Origin: Acidobacteriia bacterium UBA6623
GTDB taxonomy: Bacteria; Acidobacteriota; Terriglobia; Bryobacterales; UBA6623
Assembly: GCA_002433055.1 (NCBI GenBank)
Contig: DJHJ01000014.1
Coordinates: forward strand, 124,001 to 188,000
Length of the DNA: 64,000 bases
Direction of reading: 5' to 3'
A model generated the notes under the pieces. That model saw only the letters and a program-made list of their open reading frames with translations, searched no databases and was not told the DNA's origin. The position numbers and the translations under genes were made by a program. Shown in pieces: positions 35,887-44,897 of the stretch; the stretch's first letter is position 1; each line of letters opens with the position of its first letter.

Positions 35887-37248
35887 ATGGAACGCGAGCT
35901 ACTTTTAATTTTACTGGTAAAGATCGCGCTAATTGCGTCGATGGCGAGCATCATGCTTCGCCTGTCATTCGCTAAGAAAATGCTTCTGCGTGAGCAACGC
36001 ACCGCCCGCCAAAGATTGCAACTGGGACTGCTTTTTGGCGGGGTTTTTTCGTGTGGTACATTGTCACGTTTGCTGCTTGGCTATAAGGCGGCAGAACTTG
36101 GTCTCGAAAGTTCCCTGGTGTGTGGTCTAGTCGGCGGCTACGTAACTGGATCAGTGGCAGGGAGCCTAATTGCGCTGCCAGCTTTACTGGCAGGAGAATG
36201 GATCGCTTTGCCACTTTTAATCGGGGTTGGTGCTCTTGGGGGTCTATTACGTGATTTTGCATCAGAGCCAGATGAGATTTGGCGATTTACTCCTTTTTTC
36301 CCTTTCACAATTTCCAATTGGCTTTTACGTAACTTGCAGACAACACAACGTGCGTTTGACATGTTAGTACTTTCGTCGTGTTTGCTAGTGGAATTTATTC
36401 GTACGAGTCTTGCGCAGACTTTCCAGGCGCAAGGATGGCTATTCACACTTTACGCAGCAGACCCTTCCCCAAGTCTTTTGACAGTAGTTACGGTTTACTC
36501 GACTACAGTTTTCTGCGTAGGCTTGACGCTAAAGGTCTGGAATAGTACACGCAACGAGTGGAAACTTGAAGAACAGCAGAGACTTTTGACTGAAGCACGT
36601 TTAGCGTCGCTGACTAGTCAGATCAACCCTCATTTTTTGTTTAATACCCTAAACTCAGTTGCTTCTTTGATACGCAGCGACGGTAAAATGGCTCGCAGGG
36701 TTGTTTTCAAACTTTCAGTGATTTTGCGCAGACTGCTGCGGAAACAGGACACCTTTTCATCTCTACAGGAAGAAGCCGCTTTCATCGACGATTACTTGAG
36801 CATTGAGGCTGTCAGGTTTGGCGACAAGTTAAAAATTGTTAAAGAATTCGAAGACCAGACCATGCGTATTCTGGTGCCGAGTATGTTGTTACAGCCACTG
36901 GTTGAGAATTCGATAAAACATGGATTGGCACCAAAAGTCGAGGGTGGCACAATCTGGCTTTCAAGTACGCTTCGCAACGGAAGACTACAAATCGAAATCT
37001 CGGACGATGGTGTTGGTATTCCTTCCGAACAGATGCACGATATTTTTAGCCGTGGCATTGGTCTCAGTAATGTGCATGAGCGCCTTGGAGTGCTCTATGG
37101 AAGTGAATTTCATTTGATGCTGGAGCCGAGGCTGGGTGGAGGGACACGTATCAGAATTCAGATTCCTGAGTTACAATATCTGCCAACGGAGAGGGGTAGT
37201 GAAAGTTCTGATGATAGACTTGCAACAATACCTCCTGACATGACTTAA
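35887..37248 (+). CDS. LytS-type sensor histidine kinase, orphan
   Basis: A membrane kinase with about six N-terminal membrane segments (5TM-5TMR LYT type, GGYVTGSVAGSLIALPALLAG), a short coiled linker and a His_kinase domain. The phosphoacceptor is in TSQINPHFLFNTLNS (His near residue 249), and the ATPase boxes are PSMLLQPLVENSIKHG, DDGVGIP and GIGLSNVHERL. Start ATG 35887 is used; the GTG at 35854 is possible, and neither has a strong ribosome site. LytS kinases normally sit beside a LytTR response regulator, but none is here: fabD follows. The regulated process is unknown. Confidence 0.88.
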   Translation: MERELLLILLVKIALIASMASIMLRLSFAKKMLLREQRTARQRLQLGLLFGGVFSCGTLSRLLLGYKAAELGLESSLVCGLVGGYVTGSVAGSLIALPALLAGEWIALPLLIGVGALGGLLRDFASEPDEIWRFTPFFPFTISNWLLRNLQTTQRAFDMLVLSSCLLVEFIRTSLAQTFQAQGWLFTLYAADPSPSLLTVVTVYSTTVFCVGLTLKVWNSTRNEWKLEEQQRLLTEARLASLTSQINPHFLFNTLNSVASLIRSDGKMARRVVFKLSVILRRLLRKQDTFSSLQEEAAFIDDYLSIEAVRFGDKLKIVKEFEDQTMRILVPSMLLQPLVENSIKHGLAPKVEGGTIWLSSTLRNGRLQIEISDDGVGIPSEQMHDIFSRGIGLSNVHERLGVLYGSEFHLMLEPRLGGGTRIRIQIPELQYLPTERGSESSDDRLATIPPDMT

Positions 37249-37300
37249 AGATTTTTCTGACTTGCATTTTGCCTACACTCCTTTATAGGGTGGAGTGTTT

Positions 37301-38224
37301 ATGCAGATGAACGCCTTTCTATTTCCCGGTCAAGGCTCGCAATACGCAGGTATGGGTCGCGAGCTGGTTGCAGAGTTTCCAGTCGCACGTTCAATCTTCG
37401 AGCAGGCTGATGATGCTCTGGGGTTCTCGCTCTCCGAGCTGTGCTTCGAAGGACCTGAAGAACAACTCAAGTTAACTGAAAATACCCAGCCGGCAATCTT
37501 GACGTGTTCTGTTGCGTTTGACGCTGTTTTAAAGCAAGAAGGAATTCGGCCTCACTATGTTGCTGGACACAGCCTTGGCGAATATTCAGCGCTTACCGTT
37601 GCTGGGTCGCTGAGTTTTACCGATGCTGTAAGGATTGTACGCAAGAGAGGCCAGTACATGCAGTCTGCTGTCCCACAAAGTGTTGGTGCGATGGCTGCGT
37701 TGATCGGGTTGCCACCTGGTGAACGCGATCAAGTTTGTGAGACGGCTATGGAAGGCGAGGTTGTTTCACCAGCGAATTTAAATTCCCCATCGCAGATTGT
37801 TATTGCTGGTCATGTCGCGGCTGTAGAGCGAGCTATTGATGTAGCAAAGAAATTAGGCGCCAAGAAGGCCATTTTATTGCCAGTAAGTGCTCCTTTCCAT
37901 TGTGCTCTGATGAACCCTGCAAAACAGCAGCTCGTACCCGATCTTGATTCAGTTGAATTCCTTGCTCCGAACATTCCGCTAGTTAACAACTTTGGTGCCG
38001 AAGTGGTGGAAACGGGAGTGGCGGTACGCGAAGGACTCAAGCAACAGGTTTGCAACCCGGTGCGCTGGGAAGAGTCCATACGGAGGCTTACGTCCCTGGG
38101 TGTCGGTCATTTTATTGAGGTTGGACCAGGACGTGTTTTAACTGGTTTAATGCGTAGCATTGATCGTTCCCTGAATGCTTCGAACATGGAAGATCTCAGT
38201 TCTTTGGAGAAATTAACTTCATGA
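37301..38224 (+). CDS. fabD: Malonyl-CoA:ACP transacylase
   Basis: Moves malonyl from CoA to acyl carrier protein to start fatty acid elongation. The start MQMNAFLFPGQGSQYAGMG at ATG 37301 has GGTGGAG 5 bases before it, better than the GTG at 37295. The catalytic Ser is S91 in GHSLGEYSA, with an active-site His in SAPFHCALM and the conserved Q in FPGQGSQ. 307 residues is normal. It overlaps fabG by 4 bases (ATGA), but acpP and fabF do not follow as they often do. Confidence 0.95.
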   Translation: MQMNAFLFPGQGSQYAGMGRELVAEFPVARSIFEQADDALGFSLSELCFEGPEEQLKLTENTQPAILTCSVAFDAVLKQEGIRPHYVAGHSLGEYSALTVAGSLSFTDAVRIVRKRGQYMQSAVPQSVGAMAALIGLPPGERDQVCETAMEGEVVSPANLNSPSQIVIAGHVAAVERAIDVAKKLGAKKAILLPVSAPFHCALMNPAKQQLVPDLDSVEFLAPNIPLVNNFGAEVVETGVAVREGLKQQVCNPVRWEESIRRLTSLGVGHFIEVGPGRVLTGLMRSIDRSLNASNMEDLSSLEKLTS

Positions 38225-38955
38225 AAGACCGCGTTGTATTTATCACAGGAGCTAGTCAAGGCATTGGTAGAGCTTGTGCCCTCGAGTTTGCTAGGGCTGG
38301 TGCTAGCGTAGTCGTCGGTGCACGACAACAAGACAAACTTGCTTCTTTAGTTGGTGAAATTTCTGATCTGGGTGGATCTGCCTTTGCTGTTCCACTCGAT
38401 GTTGCTCAGGAAAGTTCCGTTAAAGAAGCTTTTAGAGAGGCACGTGAGTCAGTCGAACGTATAGACATTCTGGTCAATAATGCTGGCATTACTCGTGATG
38501 GACTAGCAATGAGAATGTCGGCTGAAAACTGGAGCCAGGTGATGGACACTAACCTCAACGGGGCATTTGCTTGTATCCAAGCTGTGTTGCCTTCGATGAT
38601 GAAAGCTCGTTGGGGACGTATTATCAACATTTCTTCAGTGGTTGGAACAAGTGGCAATCCAGGCCAGGCAAACTATGTTGCCTCAAAAGCAGGTTTAGTA
38701 GGTTTAACAAAGTCATTGGCGCAAGAGGTTGCTTCGCGCGGTATTACTGTGAATGCAGTGGCTCCGGGTTTTATTGAGACAGCTATGACTGATGGCCTTA
38801 GCGACAAAGTAAGAGAGAAACTTCTCGAGTCCATTCCGTTACGACGGATCGGCTCTGTTGACGAGGTATCGAGCGCGGTACGCTTTCTTGCAACCGAAGA
38901 AGCATCATACATCACTGGACACGTTCTACACGTAAACGGTGGCTTGTACATGTAA
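38221..38955 (+). CDS. fabG: 3-oxoacyl-ACP reductase
   Basis: NADPH-dependent SDR of fatty acid synthesis. Residues show TGASQGIGRA near residue 9, NNAGITRDGLAMRM (diagnostic of FabG, not of general SDRs), catalytic Ser in NISSVVGTSGNPGQANY and YVASK, and the C-terminal SYITGHVLHVNGGLYM. 244 residues is standard. Translation is coupled to fabD through ATGA. The gap to the 5'-nucleotidase gene is 99 bases with no acyl carrier protein gene. Confidence 0.94.
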   Translation: MKDRVVFITGASQGIGRACALEFARAGASVVVGARQQDKLASLVGEISDLGGSAFAVPLDVAQESSVKEAFREARESVERIDILVNNAGITRDGLAMRMSAENWSQVMDTNLNGAFACIQAVLPSMMKARWGRIINISSVVGTSGNPGQANYVASKAGLVGLTKSLAQEVASRGITVNAVAPGFIETAMTDGLSDKVREKLLESIPLRRIGSVDEVSSAVRFLATEEASYITGHVLHVNGGLYM

Positions 38956-39054
38956 GAGTTCATGGTTGCCGTTGTGTAGAGAGCAAAAAGATCTCAAATT
39001 CGGCTTGGAATGACAGCTCTTATCCACGCCCCTCCGGCAAAATAAATCGTAGGC

Positions 39055-40359
39055 ATGTATATGTCGATACTTAGAATTGCATTTCTATTATTGGTTACGA
39101 GCTATTTTCTTCATGCAGGAGAAGTTCGTTCTCTTACAATTCTTCATTTGAATGATCTCCACGCTCGGCTTTTACCGGATGACCGAAAGCGAGGAGGTTT
39201 CGCTTACGTCGCACAAGCTATCCGACACGAACGCGAAAAGGCAGATGGTGTATTAGTAATGCACGGTGGAGACCTCGTACAGGGAACTCCGGTCTCCACA
39301 ATTTTTGATGGTGTTCCTGTTTACGAAGTTGCTTCTCAGTTGGGCCTCGATTTTCATACACTTGGCAACCATGAATTTGACTACGGATGGCACAAAATTC
39401 GCGAGTTTATGAACGAAGCTTCGTTCACCATACTTTCTGCAAATGTTGTTAATGAACAAGGGAAACTTCTGACCGGAGAGGCATACCGCATTCGCGAGGT
39501 TAACGGCATAAGAGTTGGTGTTATCGGCCTGCTGACAGATAAACTGCATAGCCTTACTCGCACTTCTCTGATGGGACCTTGGAAAACTCTACCTATTATC
39601 GATACTGTCAGGCACTACGTAGATTTAATTGGTGATCGAGCAGATTTAATCGTTGTTCTCGCACACATATTTCCCAGTGAGGAAAATAGTATATTGCGTT
39701 CCAATAAGGGAGTTTCGATCATTATCGGAGGCCATCACCATGGTGGACAGGATGATGTGAAAGAGTACCAAGGGCGTATCTGCGTCAAGACACGTCCGTA
39801 CGGTCGAGAGCTTGGGCGGCTCGATGTCGAATTTGACGTAGGAAATAAACGACTTGTCTCTTATCGATGGAAACGAATCCCGATAAACACTCACCAGTAT
39901 CTCCCTGATCCAGTCACCATGAAGCTTGTTCAAAAATGGGAAACTCGTGTGGCAAAAATTGTTGACGTACCAATTGGAAGATCTGTGCGGACCCTCAAGC
40001 GGCATGAGCTCCGACAGTGGATTGAGTCAGCCATGATTCATGCGGTAGACGCTGATATTGCTTACATGAACTTGGGAGGCATACGAGATGGTCTTCCGGA
40101 AGGTGAGATCTTGGCACGCCACATCTGGAACATAATGCCATTCGACAACTTGGTTGTGACAGCACGACTGCGAGGAAGTGAACTTCCCAAGGAAGTGAGC
40201 ACAGGCAGAGTAATCAGTGCTGAACGTGAGTACGTAGTGGCAACAAACGATTTCATAGCTGAAAAGTGGCGCGAACGAGGTCTCCCATTCAAGAAAGATG
40301 GCCCCGCGCTACGTGATGTTCTGATTAATTGGGTTCGTCAGCACAAGGTGGTGCAGTGA
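39055..40359 (+). CDS. 5'-nucleotidase/2',3'-cyclic phosphodiesterase family protein (UshA-like), exported
   Basis: A secreted calcineurin-like metallophosphatase with a C-terminal 5'-nucleotidase domain. A signal peptide (MSILRIAFLLLVTSYFLHAGE) precedes ILHLNDLHARLLPD, MHGGDLVQGTP, LGNHEFDYGWH, VVLAHI and IIGGHHHGG, which provide the two-metal site. The C-terminal domain has YMNLGGIRDGLPEGEI and NIMPFDNLVV. At 434 residues it is shorter than E. coli UshA (about 550). The start may be ATG 39055 or 39061. It would release phosphate and nucleosides in the periplasm. Confidence 0.9.
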   Translation: MYMSILRIAFLLLVTSYFLHAGEVRSLTILHLNDLHARLLPDDRKRGGFAYVAQAIRHEREKADGVLVMHGGDLVQGTPVSTIFDGVPVYEVASQLGLDFHTLGNHEFDYGWHKIREFMNEASFTILSANVVNEQGKLLTGEAYRIREVNGIRVGVIGLLTDKLHSLTRTSLMGPWKTLPIIDTVRHYVDLIGDRADLIVVLAHIFPSEENSILRSNKGVSIIIGGHHHGGQDDVKEYQGRICVKTRPYGRELGRLDVEFDVGNKRLVSYRWKRIPINTHQYLPDPVTMKLVQKWETRVAKIVDVPIGRSVRTLKRHELRQWIESAMIHAVDADIAYMNLGGIRDGLPEGEILARHIWNIMPFDNLVVTARLRGSELPKEVSTGRVISAEREYVVATNDFIAEKWRERGLPFKKDGPALRDVLINWVRQHKVVQ

Positions 40360-40549
40360 TAGGTATCAAACTGAGATCAAGATGTTGCATCATCAGTTAC
40401 TGTCAGTTTTGACTGCAGTCACCGAACAGAAATAGAAATAACTGGGTACGTCTAGCGATTGACAGGAAAGCAGAATATCAGCACAGGTCAATACTTTATC
40501 AAAGAACTGCTAATCTACCCATAGGCCTTCGACAGTTTCCTTTCCTGCT

Positions 40550-41155
40550 ATGATTTTTGACGACAAACGCAAGAAACTACAGGATGAATTGCGCCAAAGC
40601 GGCCGACTGCCCGCAGGGCAGTCATTAACATTAAAGTGGCCAGTACTGCACGTTGGAACAGTGCCATCCTTTGATCCGAAACAATGGGATTTTAAAGTCT
40701 GTGGCCTTGTCGAAAACCCTCTCTGTTTCAAGTGGCATGAGTTTCAGAAACTGCCCCGGAAGAGGATCAATGCCGATTTTCACTGTGTGACGAGTTGGAG
40801 CAAGTTTGACAATGAGTGGGAGGGGGTGCCTTTTTCTGTCATTGCTGAGAAAGCCCAACCGAAACCTGAAGCTCGTTTTGTAATGGTTTTAGCCGAAAAC
40901 AACTACACCACCAACCTACCACTAGAAGATCTTATGGCCAGTGATGTTATCTTTGCAGACCGTCATGCTCCTGAGCCACTTGATGCTACTCATGGTGCAC
41001 CGCTACGACTTGTTGTGCCTCATCTTTATGCCTGGAAGAGTGCAAAATGGGTTCGGGGTCTAAATTTCATAGCTGAAGACGAACCAGGTTACTGGGAACA
41101 GTTTGGCTATCACATGTATGGTGACCCATTCCGAGAACAGCGTTTTCAGAGCTGA
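40550..41155 (+). CDS. Sulfite oxidase-fold molybdopterin oxidoreductase
   Basis: A 201-residue protein with the oxidoreductase molybdopterin-binding domain alone, without haem or dimerisation domains. The Mo-ligating Cys is in DFHCVTSWSKFDNEWEGVPF, and the cofactor-binding blocks TTNLPLEDLMASDVIFA and GAPLRLVVPHLYAWKSAKWVRGL follow. No signal peptide is visible, so it is probably cytoplasmic, unlike MsrP (YedY). The substrate is unknown. It needs molybdenum cofactor, like the formate dehydrogenase further on, although no cofactor-synthesis genes are in the window. Upstream gap of 190 bases: nothing assigned. Confidence 0.87.
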   Translation: MIFDDKRKKLQDELRQSGRLPAGQSLTLKWPVLHVGTVPSFDPKQWDFKVCGLVENPLCFKWHEFQKLPRKRINADFHCVTSWSKFDNEWEGVPFSVIAEKAQPKPEARFVMVLAENNYTTNLPLEDLMASDVIFADRHAPEPLDATHGAPLRLVVPHLYAWKSAKWVRGLNFIAEDEPGYWEQFGYHMYGDPFREQRFQS

Positions 41156-41288
41156 ACCTCTAACTAGTGCTACAGCGTTCAACTGTGTAAATCTGAGGCA
41201 TCAGCCAGAAGATGGACAAAGTTCGCACACTCTAACCGACCCAATACATCCAGGCACGGGGGTGCGGTCTGTGTAGATCCAAGTATTT

Positions 41289-41645
41289 TTACTTGTTGTA
41301 GTAGGCGGCGTTTCGCTCGGTGAACGCGTCCCATTTTTCAGGGAGGTCCTCCAAGGCAAAGATCGCCGAAACAGGGCAAACTGGCACACAAGCACCGCAG
41401 TCAATACATTCTTCTGGGTCTATATACAACAGTTCTTCCGTTTCGTGATCGTCTTCGTCAGCTTTTGGGTGGATACAATCCACTGGACAGGCATCCACAC
41501 AAGCTGTATCCTTTGTTCCGATACAAGGTTCCGCTATAACGTATGCAGCTGGAATAACTAACATTGCTGCTCCTAGCGCTAACCACTCCGGTGAAAATCC
41601 GCTAGATGCGGTAGCCATATAACCAACAAATGCAACCAATGTCAT
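41289..41645 (-). CDS. Seven-iron type ferredoxin with hydrophobic N-terminal extension
   Basis: A ferredoxin with two cluster motifs: CIGTKDTACVDACPVDCIHP and CIDCGACVPVCPV. It closely resembles the 3Fe/7Fe or 8Fe ferredoxins that usually begin at YVIAEPCIG. Here about 33 further residues, largely hydrophobic, precede this. The ATG at 41645 is served by a strong AAAGGAG 11 bases upstream; an internal ATG at 41564 has AGGAG 6 bases upstream and would give a soluble form of 91 residues. Two products from one gene are possible. Its electron partner is not evident. Confidence 0.88.
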   Translation of the reverse strand: MTLVAFVGYMATASSGFSPEWLALGAAMLVIPAAYVIAEPCIGTKDTACVDACPVDCIHPKADEDDHETEELLYIDPEECIDCGACVPVCPVSAIFALEDLPEKWDAFTERNAAYYNK

Positions 41646-41710
41646 AAAAATGTTATCTCCTTTACCGCGTGCTGACGTAAGGCCCTATCCAACAGAGTGC
41701 CCGAACGCCT

Positions 41711-41731
41711 AAAGAAACCGACCTAGTCGGC
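41711..41731 (-). terminator. Candidate terminator after trpE
   Basis: On the minus strand CCGAC-TAG-GTCGG is followed at once by TTTCTTT. The stem is only 5 bp (6 with a G-T pair). It lies about 150 bases past the trpE stop and just before the ferredoxin gene, so it could separate the two units. Confidence 0.4.
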
Positions 41732-41797
41732 AAATCCCCTAAAAAACGGAATTATATCACAATGATTTTGAAGCAGAAAGCTATTGAGTTCTATAGT

Positions 41798-41817
41798 CAT
41801 GCTGAATCATGCTGAAT
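41798..41817 (+). repeat. Tandem 10-bp direct repeat
   Basis: The sequence CATGCTGAAT is repeated twice head to tail in the 232-base gap between ferredoxin and trpE. It may be a simple duplication or a double protein-binding site; no match to a known operator was recognised. Confidence 0.4.
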
Positions 41818-41877
41818 GGTATAGACAGGCAACACAGCTGGGCGAAATGTGATTTCAAGTGTCTGCATCATATTTCC

Positions 41878-43350
41878 CTACGATTCACGAGCTATATCTA
41901 CGGCATTCAGCAGTGCCCTCGCCTTGTTCATAGTTTCTTCCCATTCTCGTTCTGGTATTGAATCTGCAACGATGCCACCACCTGCTTGAAGGTATGCTTT
42001 CTGCCCACGGACTACCATTGTTCGAATTGCAATACAAGAGTCCAAATTACCTGAGAAATCAAGGTACATAACGCTGCCGGAGTAGACGCCGCGACTTGAA
42101 CGCTCGAGTTCGGCTATGATCTCCATCGCTCTCACTTTTGGAGCCCCAGATACCGTTCCTGCAGGAAAGCACGACATCAGAGCGTCAAATGCATCTTTAC
42201 CTGATTTCAGTTTCCCCTGTACGCTCGAAACAATGTGCATGACATGTGAATAGTATTCGATGATCTTGAATTCTGGAACACGCACAGTCGAAAATTCGCA
42301 TACTCTTCCGAGGTCATTGCGGCCCAAATCGACGAGCATGACATGTTCTGCAAGTTCTTTTTCGTCTTGTAGCAGATCCTTAGCCAGGGTTCGATCTTCG
42401 GACTCATTAGTACCACGAGGACGAGTGCCAGCAATTGGGCGATAGTGAACTTCGCCGTTACTGACCTTCACGAGCATTTCTGGTGAGCTGCCTAGAATAA
42501 CGGTATCGTCCAAGTGAAGATAGAAGAGGTAAGGTGAGGGGTTGACCGTTCGCAAAGCGCGATAAATTTGAAACGCGTCAACACCTGGTTCCATTTCTAG
42601 TCGCTGCGAGAGGACCACCTGAAAGATATCACCCGCTCGTATGTATTCTTTAGCCTTTTCCACCGCACGGCAGTGAGCTTCCTTGCCTACATTCGACTGA
42701 ACTTCGAGCGGGCCTGAAGGGAGGTTTTTCTTGGGGGTAGGCAGGGGTCCAGCGAGTGTTTTTTCAATCTGTGTAATACGGTATTGGGCGTCAAGATAAC
42801 CCTCTTGTAGTGATTTTTCGCATTCATTGCACCTCACATTGGCAATTACATGAATCTCGTGTTTCACGTGATCAAATGCGAGCAGGGTTGCGAAGAATAG
42901 AAACATCGCATCGGGCATTTTGATGTCATCTTTGCGAAACTTAGGTACCCGTGGTTCGATAAGCTGGATCAGGTCATAGCTGGCATACCCGACTGCACCA
43001 GCTGAAAACGGTGGTAAACCCTCGGTGCCCACTGGGTGAAACTCTCCGACCAGGTCGCGAAGAATTTCGAATACATTGCCGCGTTGTCTACGAGTCTTTC
43101 CATTGCGAAAGATCTCCACCGCTCTACCTCTGGCTGTTACTGTCAAGAATGGGTCAGCGCCCAGAAATGTATATCGGCCGACCTTTTCGCCGCCCTCGAC
43201 ACTTTCAAATAAGAACGAATGCTTACGTTTGGCTGAGAGTTTAAGGTAAGCCGAGACAGGGGTCTCCAAATCAGCCGACAAGACTTTGTGGACCGGGATT
43301 AAATTGCCCTGTGTGGACAGTGTTTTGAAAGTCTCAAAATCCGGCGACAT
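41878..43350 (-). CDS. trpE: Anthranilate synthase component I
   Basis: Chorismate-utilising enzyme that makes anthranilate with an ammonia-supplying TrpG partner, first step of tryptophan synthesis. The 490-residue protein has the N-terminal regulatory LLESVEGGEKVGRYTFLG block (feedback region) and the catalytic YRPIAGTRPRG, LVDLGRNDLGRV, AGTVSGAPKVRAMEIIAELE and QAGGGIVADSIPEREWEET. It overlaps the aroDE stop by one base (TAATG), so the two are co-translated. trpG is not seen next to it. Confidence 0.95.
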   Translation of the reverse strand: MSPDFETFKTLSTQGNLIPVHKVLSADLETPVSAYLKLSAKRKHSFLFESVEGGEKVGRYTFLGADPFLTVTARGRAVEIFRNGKTRRQRGNVFEILRDLVGEFHPVGTEGLPPFSAGAVGYASYDLIQLIEPRVPKFRKDDIKMPDAMFLFFATLLAFDHVKHEIHVIANVRCNECEKSLQEGYLDAQYRITQIEKTLAGPLPTPKKNLPSGPLEVQSNVGKEAHCRAVEKAKEYIRAGDIFQVVLSQRLEMEPGVDAFQIYRALRTVNPSPYLFYLHLDDTVILGSSPEMLVKVSNGEVHYRPIAGTRPRGTNESEDRTLAKDLLQDEKELAEHVMLVDLGRNDLGRVCEFSTVRVPEFKIIEYYSHVMHIVSSVQGKLKSGKDAFDALMSCFPAGTVSGAPKVRAMEIIAELERSSRGVYSGSVMYLDFSGNLDSCIAIRTMVVRGQKAYLQAGGGIVADSIPEREWEETMNKARALLNAVDIARES

Positions 43351-44885
43351 TATTTTGCTCGAATCGCTTGTAAAACAGCACGTCTCATTACGGTTCTTGA
43401 AGCCGTTTTACCAGTCCAGATCTCAGACTGTGCAGCGGCTTGTTCGAGAAACATTTCGAGTCCTTGAATTACCATTTTGCCCTGTGAGCGTGCCCTCTTC
43501 AACAGTAACGTCTCTAACGGGTTGTAGACCATATCAAAAACTATTTCAGCTGGAATCTTGTCGGCAAAAAAGCAATCATCCGTGTTTGGGTACATGCCAA
43601 TTGGTGTAGCGTGGACCAATGCGTCAAACTTCCTTTGAGTAAGGTCAACACGATCGAGTGCAGCAACATCACAATTTTTGGCCAGTCTTCTGACTCGTTG
43701 AAAGTTGCGACCGCTAAGCGTTACTTGTGCTCCTTTTTGTTTGAGTGCGAATGCCGCTGCTCGTGCCGCACCGCCATTGCCAATAACGAGGACCGAGGCT
43801 CGTTTGAGTGTCAAAAGATTGCTCAGGGGCACTGTTACCCCGGCCGCATCGGTGTTTGTACCACAGAGCTTTCCTTTGCGGCGAAAAATTGTGTTGACAG
43901 CACCAATTTGAGCTGCAAGTGGATCCAAATAGTCGAGATAGCGCATCACTCTGCGTTTATGTGGAATCGTCACACTCAAACCAGTTACCGGGAGTGTTTC
44001 AACAAAACGAAAGAAATCGCTCAAGTGATTGGATGCAACCTCAAAAGGCAGAAAAACAGCATCAATACCTAGTGACTGAAATACTCGATTGTGTAGTGCG
44101 GGCGACATGGAATGACCTGCCGGGTAAGCTGCCACTCCCAGCACTTTTGTATCTGCATTGAGCTTTGTTAAGCGGTAGCGTTTACGCAACAGTGATGTTG
44201 TCATTTGCCCTGGTGCAGTCGGCTTAGTTGTAAGATTTTCGCTAACAGGTGCAGTTTCGGGAAAAGCGAAGGTGAAGATTGATCCACGAGCTGGTCCTAG
44301 AACTCGCGTGGAGATTCCTGTTTCCCCCATCGCTATCACAGTCAAGCGTATATCTGAGTGCCGCGAGGGTAGTTCCAAAATGCGTAAATTATCACTGGGC
44401 TTTTGGGCTGTCGTAGCAATCTTGTAAATATCCGCGGGAAATTTTTTCAGTTGGCGCACTACAGAGTCGAGAGGCGGAGTCTTCAGGAAGTTGTGATAAG
44501 AGAGCACCAAGCCTGCTTTTGGTCTCAGGTTTTCAAGTGCTGCCGGTAACTGTTCGGCACTTTCTATCTCAAGATCTATTAATTGTGCGCCAGCGGTGAC
44601 CGCCTTATGTAGAAGCTCGACTTGTTTTAGGGTCCCGCCCTCAAAAGCACCACCATTAGAACTTTGGCGACAAGTCGCCAAAATGGTAGTACGGGGAGAA
44701 CGTTTCCGAATTAGTCGAATCACATCTATACCGCTTTGAGGTTTATCGAGCAGGTCCAGACGAAACTCAAAAAATCGTTCTCCTGCGGCAATTGCATGCA
44801 CGGCTATTCTTTCCAGCTCCGGGGCCCTGTGGCATCCTAGAGCGACGCAAATCGGAGGCAGTTGCTTGATCTTAATCATTTGCAA
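43350..44885 (-). CDS. aroDE: Fused 3-dehydroquinate dehydratase (type I) / shikimate dehydrogenase
   Basis: Two consecutive shikimate-pathway steps in one 511-residue protein. N-terminal AroD half (about residues 1-225): LATCRQSSNGGAFEGG, SYHNF and the Schiff-base Lys in ADIYKIATTAQKPSDN. C-terminal AroE half (about residues 245-511): AAYPAGHSMSPALHNRVF, catalytic Lys in TIPHKRRVM, CGTNTDAAGVT and NADP-binding VIGNGGAARAAAFAL. Such fusions are known from plants, chlamydiae and planctomycete-like bacteria. Start TTG 44885 has GAGAG at good spacing; ATG 44879 is an alternative. It overlaps trpE by one base. Confidence 0.93.
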   Translation of the reverse strand: MQMIKIKQLPPICVALGCHRAPELERIAVHAIAAGERFFEFRLDLLDKPQSGIDVIRLIRKRSPRTTILATCRQSSNGGAFEGGTLKQVELLHKAVTAGAQLIDLEIESAEQLPAALENLRPKAGLVLSYHNFLKTPPLDSVVRQLKKFPADIYKIATTAQKPSDNLRILELPSRHSDIRLTVIAMGETGISTRVLGPARGSIFTFAFPETAPVSENLTTKPTAPGQMTTSLLRKRYRLTKLNADTKVLGVAAYPAGHSMSPALHNRVFQSLGIDAVFLPFEVASNHLSDFFRFVETLPVTGLSVTIPHKRRVMRYLDYLDPLAAQIGAVNTIFRRKGKLCGTNTDAAGVTVPLSNLLTLKRASVLVIGNGGAARAAAFALKQKGAQVTLSGRNFQRVRRLAKNCDVAALDRVDLTQRKFDALVHATPIGMYPNTDDCFFADKIPAEIVFDMVYNPLETLLLKRARSQGKMVIQGLEMFLEQAAAQSEIWTGKTASRTVMRRAVLQAIRAK

Positions 44886-44897
44886 ATCATTCTCTCA

